From Angiostrongylus vasorum (Eukaryota > Nematoda > Chromadorea > Rhabditida > Metastrongylidae), in NCBI GenBank assembly GCA_018806985.1, contig JADANN010000364.1, positions 248,001-312,000 on the forward strand: 64,000 nt of DNA, in the 5' to 3' direction. The notes below the pieces were generated by a model, which searched no databases, was not told the DNA's origin, and saw nothing but the letters and a program-made list of their open reading frames with translations. Positions within the stretch are counted from its first letter, which is position 1. Each line of letters starts with the position of its first letter. The position numbers and the translations under genes were made by a program. Shown here in pieces: positions 35,831-47,650 of this stretch.

Positions 35831-36204
35831 TTGCAAACATCTCAGCATCATTGTGATTGAGTACTGTTAAACAAAGTGGGCACTGCAAGTTTTTGCTACC
35901 ACATATGAAGTAACATTTTACATTTCCATTTTGTGTGACCGCATGTCTGAGGCTCATCACCGCATGAAAGAAAGATAGAATCAAAAACAAACATACGGAT
36001 CACTCATGTTGGACGCAGCGGTGCAGATTGTTAGCAAATGGAATGTCGAATGGAAAGCACCTTATAGATCTAAATGCGACTATGATATGCATCCAATCAA
36101 GTAAATAACGCCTTATCTATTCGTGAAGATTCATTTCATGTTATTGCTCCACGTCAGGCGGGTGCTCACGATCTGAACAGAGCTTCTACCTAGTGAAAAC
36201 ATTG

Positions 36205-36535
36205 GCAGTTCTTCTTCACCTGTGTCACCTTTCATCACAGTGGTCGTCAAGAGAGTCGAGCGGGCGCCAGTAAATCCTCCATTTATCTCTGTCGAGTTCA
36301 AGAGCAGCCCAGCGGGTGCTGCTCGCTCTAAGGACTCGTTGACCTCTACATTTTTCTTCTACGGCTTTCCTGAAGAACTCTGACCATAGGGTCAGTGACT
36401 GTCCTGCAGTATGTTTGACACCCCAAGGAAACCAGTTACTAAGGGCTCTTTTCCTTCGTTTGTCGTTCATATGTATTACATGTCCAACCCACTTTATCTC
36501 CCACAGTTTGGCGGATAGCTATAGAACGGTTCTTC
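36205..36535 (-). mobile_element. RTE retrotransposon 3' end fragment (heavily 5'-truncated)
   Basis: Minus-strand translation gives the RTE C-terminus: VGHVIHMNDKRRKRALSNW, then GVKHTAG, LWSEFFRKAVEEK, TRWAALELDRDKW and YWRPLDSLDDH, ending at the usual stop. A tail with GTGACACAGGTGAAG follows. Only the last 90 or so codons remain, the usual product of incomplete reverse transcription. Confidence 0.9.
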
Positions 36536-37429
36536 TTCTAACAAATATCCATTTTGCATCGTCATTAAACGAAGAAGACGAAATGCCCATTTCCAAGCTA
36601 TAAACAGACGATGAACAGGATTCAAGCGGCATGAGCATAACACCTATTTTACTTATACCTCTGTGTGACATATGGTCACCACATGCGTGGTACCTTTTAG
36701 TACTATATGTGTGGTACTAAAGCTTTTTGTTGTTGAAAAGAAAGGGCAGGCAAAAACAACAAAGAATTGATTTTAACCCCACATTCGTCTAAATCTGCAG
36801 TACTTATCTAGGTATTAGCGGCCTTCCCTGTTATTTTCTCTCTTTTTTCGCTTAATTTCTTCGTGTTACAAGCCTTAATGTCGGTGGGATTCATATGTGG
36901 GTTAGGCTGAGTGTGTCTTGAGTGCTTTTTATTCCTTCTTATCATTGATATGACGAACGGTGATCGGACGAAGATCCCCTTGATTTCAAGGTCAGCTAAA
37001 TCGTTATCAGCACTTTACCAGATACGGTCGCGTGCTTACGTGTAGTGGAGAGTAGTTTACCATCTCGCGACAAAGATTCGTCTACGATCGCAGCGATTAT
37101 TATGCTTACTTAGCTGATCGATCAAGAGTGATGTTGTAAATCTAATGCAACTGGTAGTCATGCACCTTGCACTTACATGCCAACTACAATTCTTTAACGT
37201 TAAAAAGTGGTTACTAGGCGACTAAAACAGGAAAAGCCTTTCACTGCACAGTAGTGAGGATGTATGATCCAATAGTAAAGAAGATAGCGAAAGCTCGTTC
37301 CGTCTGCAACTCTAGGGCTCTGCTCTGCCTTCTATCTTAATAGACGCTTCGAAATGCTAAACACTATTTAAGCAGGATAAAAGATTGCTCAGCATAGTAG
37401 AATGCACTATTGAAAAGCAACACCCTGTA
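36536..37429. other. No gene recognised
   Basis: Spacer between the RTE tail fragment and duplication unit B; nothing recognisable on either strand. Confidence 0.5.
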
Positions 37430-38274
37430 TCACGGTAATAAACCTCATCCATCCGTGCTATACTTCCTTTTCTAGGAAATTCCCCAGTTCATATAAAACG
37501 GAACGTTACGTAACAACTACGGTTATGATACAATTGCGTCACTAAAATCAGCACTTTGGATGTAAGCCGCTGAGAATATCTACATCACCAATAATTTTAG
37601 TTTCGCTGTCAACGGAACGGAACAAGATTGTACGAGTGCATAATTGTCGAACACACATCAGAAGCTATGGATGCTTTGCTACTGAGTAATCGCACTTTCA
37701 TCTATTAAAAAAAAGTGTCAGAACACAATGGCCTAGATGTTCCTGAAGCGTAATCCACATTCAATATTCAAGATCTAATGGGGTCTTCGATTCGTAAAAC
37801 GCAATGGGAACAGGAACACCAGGCTTGCCTTTAGATTCTCTATACGTCCAAACAACATTCCAACTTTGAGAATTCATGTTAAGCGCGACTCATGAAAAAA
37901 AGATATGCAGCTGAAGCTAGGAGAGAGCAATTGAGTCGAATGTCAGCCGGTTTCAGCTCGAACTGTAGTCAAGTTTTCAGTACGAGTATTTACGCACAAA
38001 TGGCAGAATATGGGATACAAAGTCCACAAAAGCTTCCCCACTAATCAAGGGCTTTTAGAACTCCACTAGCAGCAATAAGCGCTTTCCGTCTGCCAGCAAT
38101 GAGGATATTGACGGGGATCCCAATATATTTATCCGAAATCAATTGCATTTTCGATGTGGTGCTAATTTTCTAGGATAACAAACTAAACGTGGTAAATTTT
38201 GGTACTCGACTACAGAATTCTGACTGTTGCACTTGGACAAAATATTCGACAGGCTTTTTTTCAAACGGATAAAA

Positions 38275-38580
38275 AATAAAAGGAAAAAGCTTTCGGCGTT
38301 GATCAGTTTCTGAGAGATAAGGCACGTATTTGATTCTAATAAGCATCGTTAATGGTAATTGAATGAATATCTGACCAACACAATGACTCCCGGTGGACTA
38401 CGGATGCCTCAAGGCAGTGTTCTGTTATTCTCCCTCTTCTCGTGGACAAGTCTGGTACCAATTTCTCGACTCTAGAGGTATAGAATGTTTGATAAGAACA
38501 TGGTGCGGGATAGAACTAACGACTACGTGTATATCGCAGGACACCTCTAACCACTGCGCTCGTTATACGCGCCTCTTTTC
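38275..38580 (-). repeat. tRNA-derived repeat S1 in duplication unit B
   Basis: Reverse-strand S1: AAAGGAAAAAGCTTTCGGCG, GATCAGTTTCTGAGAGATAA, TGACTCCCGGTGGACTACGG, head CTAACCACTGCGCTCG. Unit A has no such insertion at the matching point (about 27150-27290). Confidence 0.75.
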
Positions 38581-38679
38581 AAATCTGTAGGTATAAATAA
38601 CCAAGCAGCATTATTTAGCACTCAGTAAGATAAATTAGGTGAAACGATGATAGGCTATTTAAATGAAATAGAACTAAAG

Positions 38680-38890
38680 ACTTACCCACAGTCCATGGTT
38701 GGCGGTAACGGCAGAGCGCTCGCTGATTGCACAAGCGAGAGAATAATGCAGGGACTCCCGCCATAGCCCGTGCTATAAAAAACGTACCAGCCCCCTCCTC
38801 CTGCTCCTCCCTCCAGAAAGAGCGATCAACACCTCTCCATCTACCTGTCGTAGTGGACAATCAGCACCAGGATCGCATCATAACTGGTAC
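38680..38890. promoter_or_regulatory. Conserved GC-rich block with TATA-like box, unit B
   Basis: Partner of 27290-27500, with GCTATAAAAAACGT, CTCCTCCTGCTCCTCC and CTCTCCATCTACCTGTCGT. The minus-strand reading ends ATGGACTGTGG then GTAAGTC. Better conserved than most of the surrounding duplicate. Confidence 0.3.
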
Positions 38891-40746
38891 ACAGTAGCGG
38901 ACTATGGGCTTATAGCAGGGCGAATAAAATTCTTAACTGCAATTTCAAGTCTGAAATCAATTTTGAAAGTCTTCTGAGCTACCGAAAGGTGGATAATAAC
39001 ATAAAATGCCTTATTCTAAGAATACTCCATAATAGCTACCGTGTTTCTATCGCTTCTATGTTGCACGCCAAAAATTGAGCCATCTTTTCGAAACTTCAGG
39101 AATTCGCTTCAACCGATTGAGCAACTTGTTGAGTTAGAGAAACATAAAATCTATGAGGAAATGAGGAATTTTGTTCTATTTTTTCGTCTTCCTTAGAACG
39201 CTATCATATTATTGGGACACGTAGAGCGGCAGAGGCGGTGCCCGACCTGGGTTTTTTTTGGGACTAGAAAAAAAGATTGTGGCGGCAGAACAATCGATAG
39301 TGAAACTGAATAGACGAATAGAATCTATTGGAGACTAAAGCAGAGCAATAATAGATGGTTCTTCAATTCTGAAGATTACATTCATGATAATGGGGAGTAA
39401 CGAAGAGTGATCCAGGTCTCCAAGTGAAGACGTTCGCCGTAGGTTTTGATCTCAGTTACCGGTCAGGAATCTTCTTGATATTTTTTTTCACTTACCAGAA
39501 CCCGCACCTAATAGTATTATACCTCTAGTTAGAATTCAAATTAGCTGACTGGACAGTCTTCGTAGGTTGAAAAAAATGACGGGATTCGTTTATGAAGACG
39601 GTCGTCGCTCACAAAACAGTTCGAGTTCTAAACCTAACAACAGCGAGTGGTATGAAACGTCCTCACTGACTTAGACTAAGAAAATTGTTCTCAAGATCGA
39701 CTTTCTATTAACCGCCGCACTGGAATATAAATGCGTCGTTTCCTTGTTCAACAATCGATTTGATTCAATGTCCTTCAGCACGACGGCTTGTTCTATCCTA
39801 TCGCTCTGATCTGGTGAAGAATTCTGTGCCATATATGGGATTCAAGCATGTGAAATTTATATTTCCAGCATTAATCACTCCGTCTTTTTTGCTTTTAACA
39901 ACAAAGTCTTCTACGATGCTTTTTTATTTACAAGCAATTGCACCATGGCCACTCATATTTTTGGTGTTACTATGCACCTTTGCAGTACCACATAGTAAAA
40001 TCCTTCGGACAGTACTGCTGCTCAGCCATTTTGTACTCTTGAAGTGTAGTAAACACAATGAAAGTCATCAGTACTGATCTCACTAATTTTCGTTAATGAA
40101 CAGCTACAAGCATGTCTCATCAGTGTGTTCCTCTTTGCTTTAGAGCACAGTTTTCAATGGTTCAGTTCAATAGTCTGCCACGAGATTGTCAGCCCCTTGG
40201 CCGTTCTTTTTCAAATTCCTGTTCACAAACTTTATACTTAAACGTTTATGTTCGCTTTGCGTTTTTGTGAATAGTTTCTTATTCAATTCTTCGGTGAATT
40301 CCATTCAGATGCCTTGACAAATCCTTTCGAAAAGGATAAACTGGAAGCAGAAGCCATTCCAAACAGGGCTCTGCGTAAGAAGTGGATCGATGGCGTTAGC
40401 ATTGAGAATTGGTGGGCGTTTTGATTAAGTTACGGTACTTGATATTCCAGTATAACAACAAATTCCAAAATAATCTAATATCATGATGACTTTATAGCTT
40501 CCGTCAAATGTTGCTGCGGAACACAAAACGTTCTTTTATCGAGAACACCTCTCACTTATTGATTTTTTTTTTTTTTTAATTCCAAGGGCATTCAAAGGGC
40601 AAGACAGCGGAAGGACGCAGCAGTGAAGATCGGCTGAAAGAAAACCTCAAATAGAAAAAATCCGGAAATGACATTTGTGTTTCTGAAGGCATTCAAATGT
40701 CGTTTTTGGAATTTTAATACTTATCTGTTTTGGCTTATCAAATGTT

Positions 40747-41022
40747 GTGCGACGAAATTGGGATTTGATCCAGTTCATTTCTGATGCGCTCGCCAAGAAG
40801 CAAGACGTTGTTGTGTTGAGGTGGTTGCCTGAAAAGCAGAATAGGACTCAAAAGGAGAGGTACTGGGTGACAAACTTTGATAACTTCAGATGGAACAAAC
40901 AGTCCTCAACACATGTGCTCCTGGTGAGTATCCGTAAACAAAGAGATGACCTTGACAGAATGCTTTTTAAGCAGTCGGGGCTATGCATATATTTGAGAAT
41001 AAAAAAATGCCTCTTGATCTAA
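40747..41022 (+). CDS. Unrecognised open reading frame in unit B, probably a relic exon
   Basis: Plus-strand reading RRNWDLIQFISDALAKKQDV, then VVLRWLPEKQNRTQKERYW and ending near a CTG-GTGAGT donor-like site at about 40920. The unit A counterpart (29770-29960) shows RRNRDLIQVISYAF with several silent third-position changes, then stops. This hints at former coding. It is not a recognised family and is unlikely to be functional as drawn. Confidence 0.25.
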   Translation: MRRNWDLIQFISDALAKKQDVVVLRWLPEKQNRTQKERYWVTNFDNFRWNKQSSTHVLLVSIRKQRDDLDRMLFKQSGLCIYLRIKKCLLI

Positions 41023-41044
41023 TATTTGTTCATCCCAATGCGTT

Positions 41045-41330
41045 AGGGGGCGTGTAGAGTAGTGGTTAGAAGTATCATAGAATAAACCCTAGATCAGCGG
41101 TTAGTTCGATGCCCCGCATAGTGCTCACCGTGCATTCCATCCCTCTGAAGTTGGTAAATTGGTACTTGATTTGTTAGGGAGCATTAAAATGCTGGCTTGA
41201 CTCATCATTAAGCTACCGCAAATCGTCTTAGAGGGAGATATGAATTAATTCACTTCTGATGAAATGATGAAGTCGATGCGTAACGTGCCGTTCGACGACT
41301 GATCTACGCCGCGAGTTTTATCCTTTATCC
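41045..41330 (+). repeat. tRNA-derived repeat S1
   Basis: Head GGGCGTGTAGAGTAGTGGTT (A-box-like) with a B-box-like GGTTAGTTCGATGCCCC, then CATTCCATCCCTCTGAAG, GGTAAATTGGTACTTGATTT, TCATCATTAAGCTACCGC and TTTATCCTTTATCC tail. Confidence 0.78.
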
Positions 41331-41699
41331 ATTTACGACGCGTTCATAAGACAACCCTTCATTTGCACTGGCGTTTAATTATTGGGTTGTAGCTAATGAG
41401 CGGCTAGCAACCTGAGTGTATGGTGCATGTATGATCCGTCTGATGTTGCTCACATTCGCGAAAAACTGGTGTGAGTCATCGCAACAAGCTCGCTCTTTGG
41501 AGTTGAGGCCTACTAACAAGAAACTTTTTGAGTTTCACGCAGCAACATAGTGTAATCAGACAGTCTGTAGAACTCACTGGATTATTCTGTTTCATCGTGT
41601 TACAGATATAAGAGTAAATTTAACGCTAAATACACCGTAGAGGAGATATTTACTGCCTGAGGACACAAAACGACTCCTCTTATAGTTATAATACATAGC

Positions 41700-42930
41700 G
41701 ATCAAAACCAGAGTTTATTCTGGACTTCGACGAGAGTTTTCCAACTTTTATGAAGCATAATCAGCTTGTAACTGTTGAGATGTTGCTTGATGATGTGTGC
41801 GAGACCATTTGACCCAATAACACAGGGTAACGAGAAACACGTCGTCTATGGTGTCATGAAGTCCCTGAAAGTTCCGCACTGTAGTTGGCACATTGTGGAG
41901 ATCAAAAGGAAAACCAGCAATCATTTACAAATTATATGAATTTCTTGATGTTCGTGAAGAGAGACAAATGATTTCGATAGTTGCTTATGATTGCTTGAAC
42001 GATCTCAGCAGCTGAAAGGCCAATAACCCAAGACATGTGGCTCTTCAAATTGATGACTTCAAGCTGTCGCTTCAGGACCTTCACATGCCAACCATCTTAA
42101 AAATTTGGTGTTCCCAGGTTTGTGAACTTCCATCTGTAGTATTGTTTGGCTCCCTCGCTGAAACACCCTCAAAGTTTACTTTAGAGCATACTGCCACTAA
42201 GGAAAAGTACTTAGTAAAAACTAGAGCAAATTATAACCTACATTGTTACAAGAAAACCCACGCATTACTCTGGGCTATCTTTTCTCACAAATTTCGTTAC
42301 GGGAGAGAAAAACAGTGTCGGAGAAATGATGCACTGTGGTGATGAATAGTGGCATGGTCTCCATAGTGGTAGATAACTTAATTTTTGTCACTACCATTGC
42401 TCGACCACGTTTTCCTTTAAAAAATAAACTCGTTTGTCTTGCCACAAAAGTCACGTATATTTTGTTTACAAACTTCTTCAAAGCGCGGAAAAAAGAACGC
42501 TGTTGGAGAGAAGAAGAACCATAACATAATGATGAATGCCGCCACTACCACTATCCTTTGAAATGTTTGGGTTGTACGGTAGCTAATTGCAGTCTATCCG
42601 GGTACTTGAACAAGCATGGAAGTTATTTTACGTTTGTTAGAAAACGAACCTAAAAGGGAAAAGACCACTTTTCAGGCATTACCACTAAAGTCACCATGCT
42701 CTGGAATGGTCTATCCGTGGCACGATGATGGAGTAATTTTCAGCTTCTTCGACAAGGAAATGTGGAATCTACAAAAAATTTCGCTCATTGATTTGTGATA
42801 AGACGACGCTTTCGTTTTCGTTCTTACCTCGACGAATCGCGGTTGGTACCTCAGCCAGTGGAACGTCTCTTGGAAATCGCAGTAACTTCCACTTCACATA
42901 TTTAAACACATCAAGTAAATTCCATTAGTA
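41700..42930 (-). pseudogene. Lactate dehydrogenase pseudogene (third copy, exons 1-3 missing)
   Basis: Clear nucleotide similarity to copy 2: the last exon at about 41701-41866, the penultimate at about 41945-42060, the next at about 42070-42200, and the fused exon 4/5 at about 42695-42925. It is broken in several ways. The last exon has a 2-nt deletion near 41829 relative to copy 2. The donor after the KGYTSW-type exon is lost (copy 2 ACCTTGACG becomes TTCTTGATG on the plus strand). The following exon has a changed donor and internal damage. The fused exon is interrupted near 42780-42830. Exons 1-3 are absent: similarity to copy 2 stops near 42963, just short of exon 3. The flanks also match those of copy 2, so this arose by segmental duplication, not retroposition. 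Confidence 0.88.
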
Positions 42931-43689
42931 ATCAAATAAAATACTTCGATTTCGCAATGTCTTAACTTTTATTTACTGCCTATTGTTTTTTCATGGAATA
43001 TTATTATGTGAGATAAAACCGCAAGAATGCTGAAATATGAACAAACTGGAAACCTACTGAAACCCGAACTCGTGGGGCAGCGACATCCACAGTCATAATA
43101 ATACCATGTAGTTGTGAATATTAGTCTCACTGACAGCTTACCTTTTGTATTCGCCACAAGGGACTTCTATTTATTGGTTACTGACCCGAACGCCTTACGA
43201 CAGAGGGTTGTAGCCGTTAATGATAGTAATAACAACAATAACAGCACAAAGATAACAATGCAAGACGACGATTGCGCATTGGAAAAGCATTGGTTGGACG
43301 AACTGAACGAACTGAACTGAGAGCTGATGGAACAGTTTATATCATCCTGAAATAGGCGGAATTTGACTGGGGGTAGTTGAAGATGCAGTATGCAGAGATA
43401 GTTTGAAGAGAGAGATGGTTTGAGGAGCACTTGGTGAAATTTTTTCTAAGGCAGTGCCATTCTAATGTGGCTGAATCAATAGATAGTATGGTAGCCGTAA
43501 TGCCTTCATCGGAAAAAAGCAATAGATGGGAAGCTCTAAGGATGTTTTTTATAGAGGGCTTTGCTATTTAGAGATGACTATGCAGTGCGATTCAAGTGTA
43601 CGTTCGATGGAAAAAAAGTCAACAGAGAAATAATGTGAAGATAGAGAATACTTGGTAACTACTGAGAATGTTCTCTAACGTAGACCGCG

Positions 43690-45800
43690 AACCTGTAATT
43701 AGTCTTATCGAGGCTCCACCGTCTCCTTCGTGCAAGATTCTATTTCTCGCGGAAAGGAGAAAAAAGCCGCTAAATTCAAAAACCGAAGTCCCAGAACTAC
43801 AGTAAACTGCGACTTATTCAATTCATTAGTCGACTGCTGGAAAGATGCCGTTGATGATAACATCGACGACGAATACGATCGGCTCATTTTACATCTTCAC
43901 GTTAGCGCTATTAGAGCTGAGAGAGTTCGAAAGTCACCAAGAGACGTCTGTCTCCAGAAACACTCGAGCTGATACGCCAGCGTGGAATCGCACGAGCTGC
44001 ATGCAACCGCGAACTAACGTCCGAGCTTGCAAAACAATGCAGACAGGCGATAAAAGAAGATCTTAAAGAGAGAGGAGCAGCAGTAATGGTCGAAGCTGCA
44101 GAGGCTGGGAAGAGCATCCGCAAAGCTCACAGATGCTTCACCAATTACAGGACCAAGATGATTGCACTCCGACTCCCAGACGGAACAGTTACAGCGTCTA
44201 GAAAGGCAATGGAGAAAATTCACGAGTACTACTCAGATCTCTTCGACAGCCACGTCCACCTTCCGTCATATGAAATAAGGGATGGATATGTTGTACTACC
44301 GGTTCTCCCTTCCGAAATCCGATATGCCATTTCGTCGATGAAAAATCGAACTTCCGCACAGGATAAGATTGGAACACCTGAAGAACCTTCTGTCAGTCCT
44401 CGTAAACACACCGCTCGGCTCTTCACACGTTACCTGTCTGAATGCAAGGTTCCTACTCAGTGGACGACCAGCAGGACCGTGTTATTGTTCAAGAAGGGTG
44501 ACCTACACGATATCGGCAATTATCGCCCAATCTGCTTGATGTCTGTCGTCTACAAACTTTTCACTCAAGTCGTCCTAAATAGGATTGAAAGAACACTGGA
44601 CGAAGGACAGCCATGTTAGCAAGCACGGTTTCGAAAAGGATTTATTGCGATGGATCACATCCACACCTTATGGTGTAACAAGGCTCCTTGAAGTATAGCG
44701 AGAGTACAAAAGACCGCGCCGTCTCACTTCCAACGATTTAAAGGCCTTTGACCCAACTGAGATAGAAGCAGTCACGAAAGCCCTTGATAGTAAAGGAGTC
44801 CCTACTCAGCACATAAAGATTCCTCGTGAGCCGTACAAAAAGTTTCACAACAAGATATCACCCTTCTGTAACGATATTAACGTTGACGTCAAAAGAGGAG
44901 TTAGGCACGGCGATACCATCTCGTCAAAGTTATTCACCGCCACCTTCGAGAACGTTATGCGAACATTGGAATGGGTTAATAAGGGAGTGAAAATCGATGG
45001 TCGACAGTTACATCATCTTCGCTTTGCTGATGACATCGTCCTTATACCACCAAACAATAGCCAGGCGGAACGCATGCCTGCCGACGTTAATAAAGCCTGT
45101 GGAAAGAGTCGCATTCACTCTCAACGGAACGAATATCTCCGAATGCTCCAGTTATGTCTGTCTAGGTCAGGAAATCAACATGATAAACGGCTTAGCTCCA
45201 GAGTTGAGCAGAAGGAAACGAGCGGCTTCGGACCTTTCGAGAGTATCGAGGATGTAGTGAAGAGAACAAAGAACATCCGACTAAATGTGCTTTTCGACTC
45301 AACGGTACTTCTTGCCCCTAACGTATGCGTCAGAAACCTGGTCGCTGCGTAAGCAGGATGAAAGGTCACTCAGCGTTGTCGAACGCGCAGTCGAAAGGAC
45401 GATGCTAGGAGAATTCCATTTCACACAACTAAGGGATGGAATCCGAAGCTCCGACAACGATCGAAAATCAAAGATGCCGTTCCGAACGCCAAACAGTCGA
45501 AGATAAGGTGGGTTGGACACGTAATGCGTATGAATGACAACCGATGGACAAAAATGCCGTTAGTGACTGGATTCCTCGGGATGTCAAACGTGCTGCAGGA
45601 AGACCACCGACCCGATGGTCAGAGTTCTTCACAAAGAGCCTTGAAGAGAGATATGATGCTCGACGAGTCCCTAGAGCGAGCAGAACCCATTGGGCTACTC
45701 TTGCACGCGACAGGGAGAAATGGAAGACTTACTGCGCCCGCTCGAGTCACTCGACGATCAACGGGACTATAGGTGATACAGGTGATACGTATGCCGTTTT
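43690..45800 (+). mobile_element. RTE-clade non-LTR retrotransposon, 5'-truncated, with a nearly complete reverse transcriptase region
   Basis: Starts inside the endonuclease-linker region (FYFSRKGEK-type sequence) and runs to the C-terminus. Open pieces are 43730-43972, 44086-44619, 44957-45352 and 45544-45843. The linker has VEAAEAGKSIRKAH and RLPDGTVTASRKAMEKI. The reverse transcriptase has DIGNYRPICLMSVVYKLFT and the catalytic box LRFADDIVLI at about 45018-45050. The tail has YASETWSLRKQDE, VGHVMRMNDNRWTK, DWIPRDVKRAAGRPPTRWSE and THWATLARDREKW. Frameshifts and a stop after EGQPC (about 44617) make it inactive. A short GATACAGGTGATAC-type 3' tail follows the last codons near 45775, as expected for RTE ends. 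Confidence 0.95.
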
Positions 45801-46239
45801 CACCTCAATCCATTCATCTCGTTATTCATTGCAACGCAAATAGCGTTGGCATTCTATTGTCTTCTTTGTCAACCGCTTTTCCTGTACGTATGGTAAGAGC
45901 TCGACATGAAAGCTGTATTTTTGCTCCGCATTTCCGTTAACAGTCAGCTAGCGTTTACCTCTTGGACGAGTCCATTCCTTGGCTAACGAATGCTGATAGA
46001 ATTACATTTGTTTTGACCTCGCAAGCTCTTTGAAGGATAGAAATAAAATAAGAAGCAGTTGGTACTCTCGACGTGCTTTTAAGACCAGTGAGACGGTTTC
46101 GATGTAGTCCAAGCAGTAGAAACCATGTCAAAATCCTGCTTGGTGGACTTGCTGTGCCTCATCACAGGTCTTTGATATGCGGGAAGGAGAAATCTTTATA
46201 AGAAAGCCTGTAGAGCACACTTAGGGAGTATGTGCAATG

Positions 46240-46510
46240 CAGTTACGAAGACCACTTTAATCATCCTTTTTAGGTACAATGACGTTGCGCGAGGCATTTC
46301 GCGCTCGTCTGAGACCTTCTCTTTCAGAGGGTCGGATGTCATGTGGGTCGCGAGAAATACAAGTAATCAGTGGTCTGTAGCTTTAAGCACATCGGTGGTG
46401 ATATTATCGGGTCCTGGAGCTGTGCCTCTCTTCATGATCTCTATTGCAACTCGAACTTCATGTGGGGTAGGGTCCCGGGGGGCTTGTCACCGAAGGAATT
46501 CGGAGCTCGA
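46240..46510 (-). mobile_element. Non-LTR reverse transcriptase fragment of a second lineage
   Basis: Minus-strand translation reads EVRVAIEIMKRGTAPGPDNI, TTDVLKATDH, then FLATHMTSD. This is the N-terminal reverse transcriptase block of a non-LTR family related to, but distinct from, the RTE copies here (those read SEIRHAISSVKNRTAPG). Decay follows on both sides. Confidence 0.75.
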
Positions 46511-46918
46511 GACAAAAATTTTATAACGGAAAAGACTGATATAGAATTTTTTCCATTAACAACTCCATATCATAGCGGGAAGAGTGATAGCCCTGTCTTG
46601 GTTCACCAGCAAGATTACAGCTAATATTTACTATCAGCCATGTTAGACGTGTTGCAGTAGGCTCTAGTTTCACTCTTCTGTTCTTTCTCATTGAACATCA
46701 CCTTATTAGTAGGGAAAATGCGGCATGATGCCCTTACTTCACGAACTTAGGCGAGTTCTGCTTAAGTTCTATCGACATCCAACGTGTAGTCTACGGCCAT
46801 ATCTTTTTTTATTACAGAGAATATTGACATAATACGCGACTTGACTTGTTTTTTCTTGGACGATAACAGAAGTTCTGTTACATCTGTTCTTGTGAACTAA
46901 TCTTGTTGAGCTGATGAG

Positions 46919-46965
46919 AAGTTGTTGTTGTTGTTGTTGTTGTTGTTGTCGTTGTTGTTGTTGGT
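46919..46965 (+). repeat. (GTT)n microsatellite
   Basis: About 15 GTT units with one GTC interruption, next to the hammerhead-like motif at 46971. A matching AAC-rich tract flanks the motif copy at 31598. Confidence 0.95.
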
Positions 46966-46970
46966 CGATG

Positions 46971-47009
46971 CCTGAAGTTTCGGCGATTTCGCCTTCCTCA
47001 GAGCCTGGA
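46971..47009 (-). ncRNA. Hammerhead-ribozyme-like motif in the 3' region of the large Penelope-like element
   Basis: Minus strand: CCAGGCT, CTGAGGA, extra A, hairpin GGCG-AAAT-CGCC, GAAAC, then TTC instead of GTC, AGGC. TTC still fits the NUH cleavage rule, but the 3' half of stem I is disturbed. Confidence 0.5.
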
Positions 47010-47095
47010 CGTATTTTATACAAGAATAGCTTAATAATTCGGTGGAAAAAAGCCACAGCATTAATGAAGATCTGAAATATGAATAAACGTTATAT

Positions 47096-47270
47096 TATCC
47101 TTTCCGGGGAGTAACGCGTTCACCACCACACCATGCGGGTCCTTCGTTTCGCCTGTCTCAGCTAGTTTTATCGATTTGTGCCGTCAGCAATCATCCGTCA
47201 CCGGGACTGATCTGAGGAGCCCACATCGGCATTGAACCCAGTTAAGCTGAGGCTGTAGTTGAATTCACAA
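47096..47270 (-). repeat. SINE S2, left arm of a palindromic pair
   Basis: Contains CCTTTCCGGGGAGTAACGCG, CACCACACCATGCGGGTCCT and the extension GAGCCCACATCGGCATTGAA. It is mirrored at 47341-47520 with about 70 bp between. Confidence 0.85.
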
Positions 47271-47340
47271 TAATCTTGTGGTTGTATTTCGCGTACCTGC
47301 CATAAAAAGTATAGAAGGCAGAAAATAAAAAAGTAAAAGT

Positions 47341-47650
47341 AATGTGGATTCAACTGCAGCCTCAGCTTAACTGGGTCCAATGCCGATGTGGGCTCCCCCA
47401 GATCAGTCCCGGTGACGGCTGATTGCTGACGGCATAGATGGATAGAACTAGCTGAGAGACAGGCGAAACGAAGGACCCGCATGGTGTAGTGGTGAACGCG
47501 TTACTTCCCGGAAAGGACAGTAGCGCTTTCGTTCCCCACCGCAGACACCTGCGGACCGGAGTTTTGCAAATATCTCAGCAATCTTGTGGTTGTATTTCGC
47601 GTAATAACCTGCCATAAAAAGTATAGAAGGCAGAAAATAAAAAAGTAAAA
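47341..47650 (+). repeat. SINE S2, right arm of a palindromic pair, with full 3' tail
   Basis: AGGACCCGCATGGTGTAGTG (A box) and CGTTCCCCACCGCAGACACC (B box), tail ATATCTCAGCAATCTTGTGG and CTGCCATAAAAAGTATAGAA. The same tail is also present at 47265-47330, so the two arms share one tail-like spacer. Confidence 0.85.

Larger units (their letters stand above)
34893..36204. other. Upstream flank of LDH copy 2; repeat remnants
   Basis: Contains the degenerate S1 copy (35098) and the tRNA-like remnant (35752); the rest shows no frame or motif. Confidence 0.5.
37430..42963. repeat. Segmental duplication unit B (contains LDH pseudogene)
   Basis: Partner of unit A, shorter by about 2 kb. It carries the decayed lactate dehydrogenase at its right end and stops at about 42963, inside what would be intron 3. 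S1 insertions at 38275 and 41045 are specific to this unit. Confidence 0.85.
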
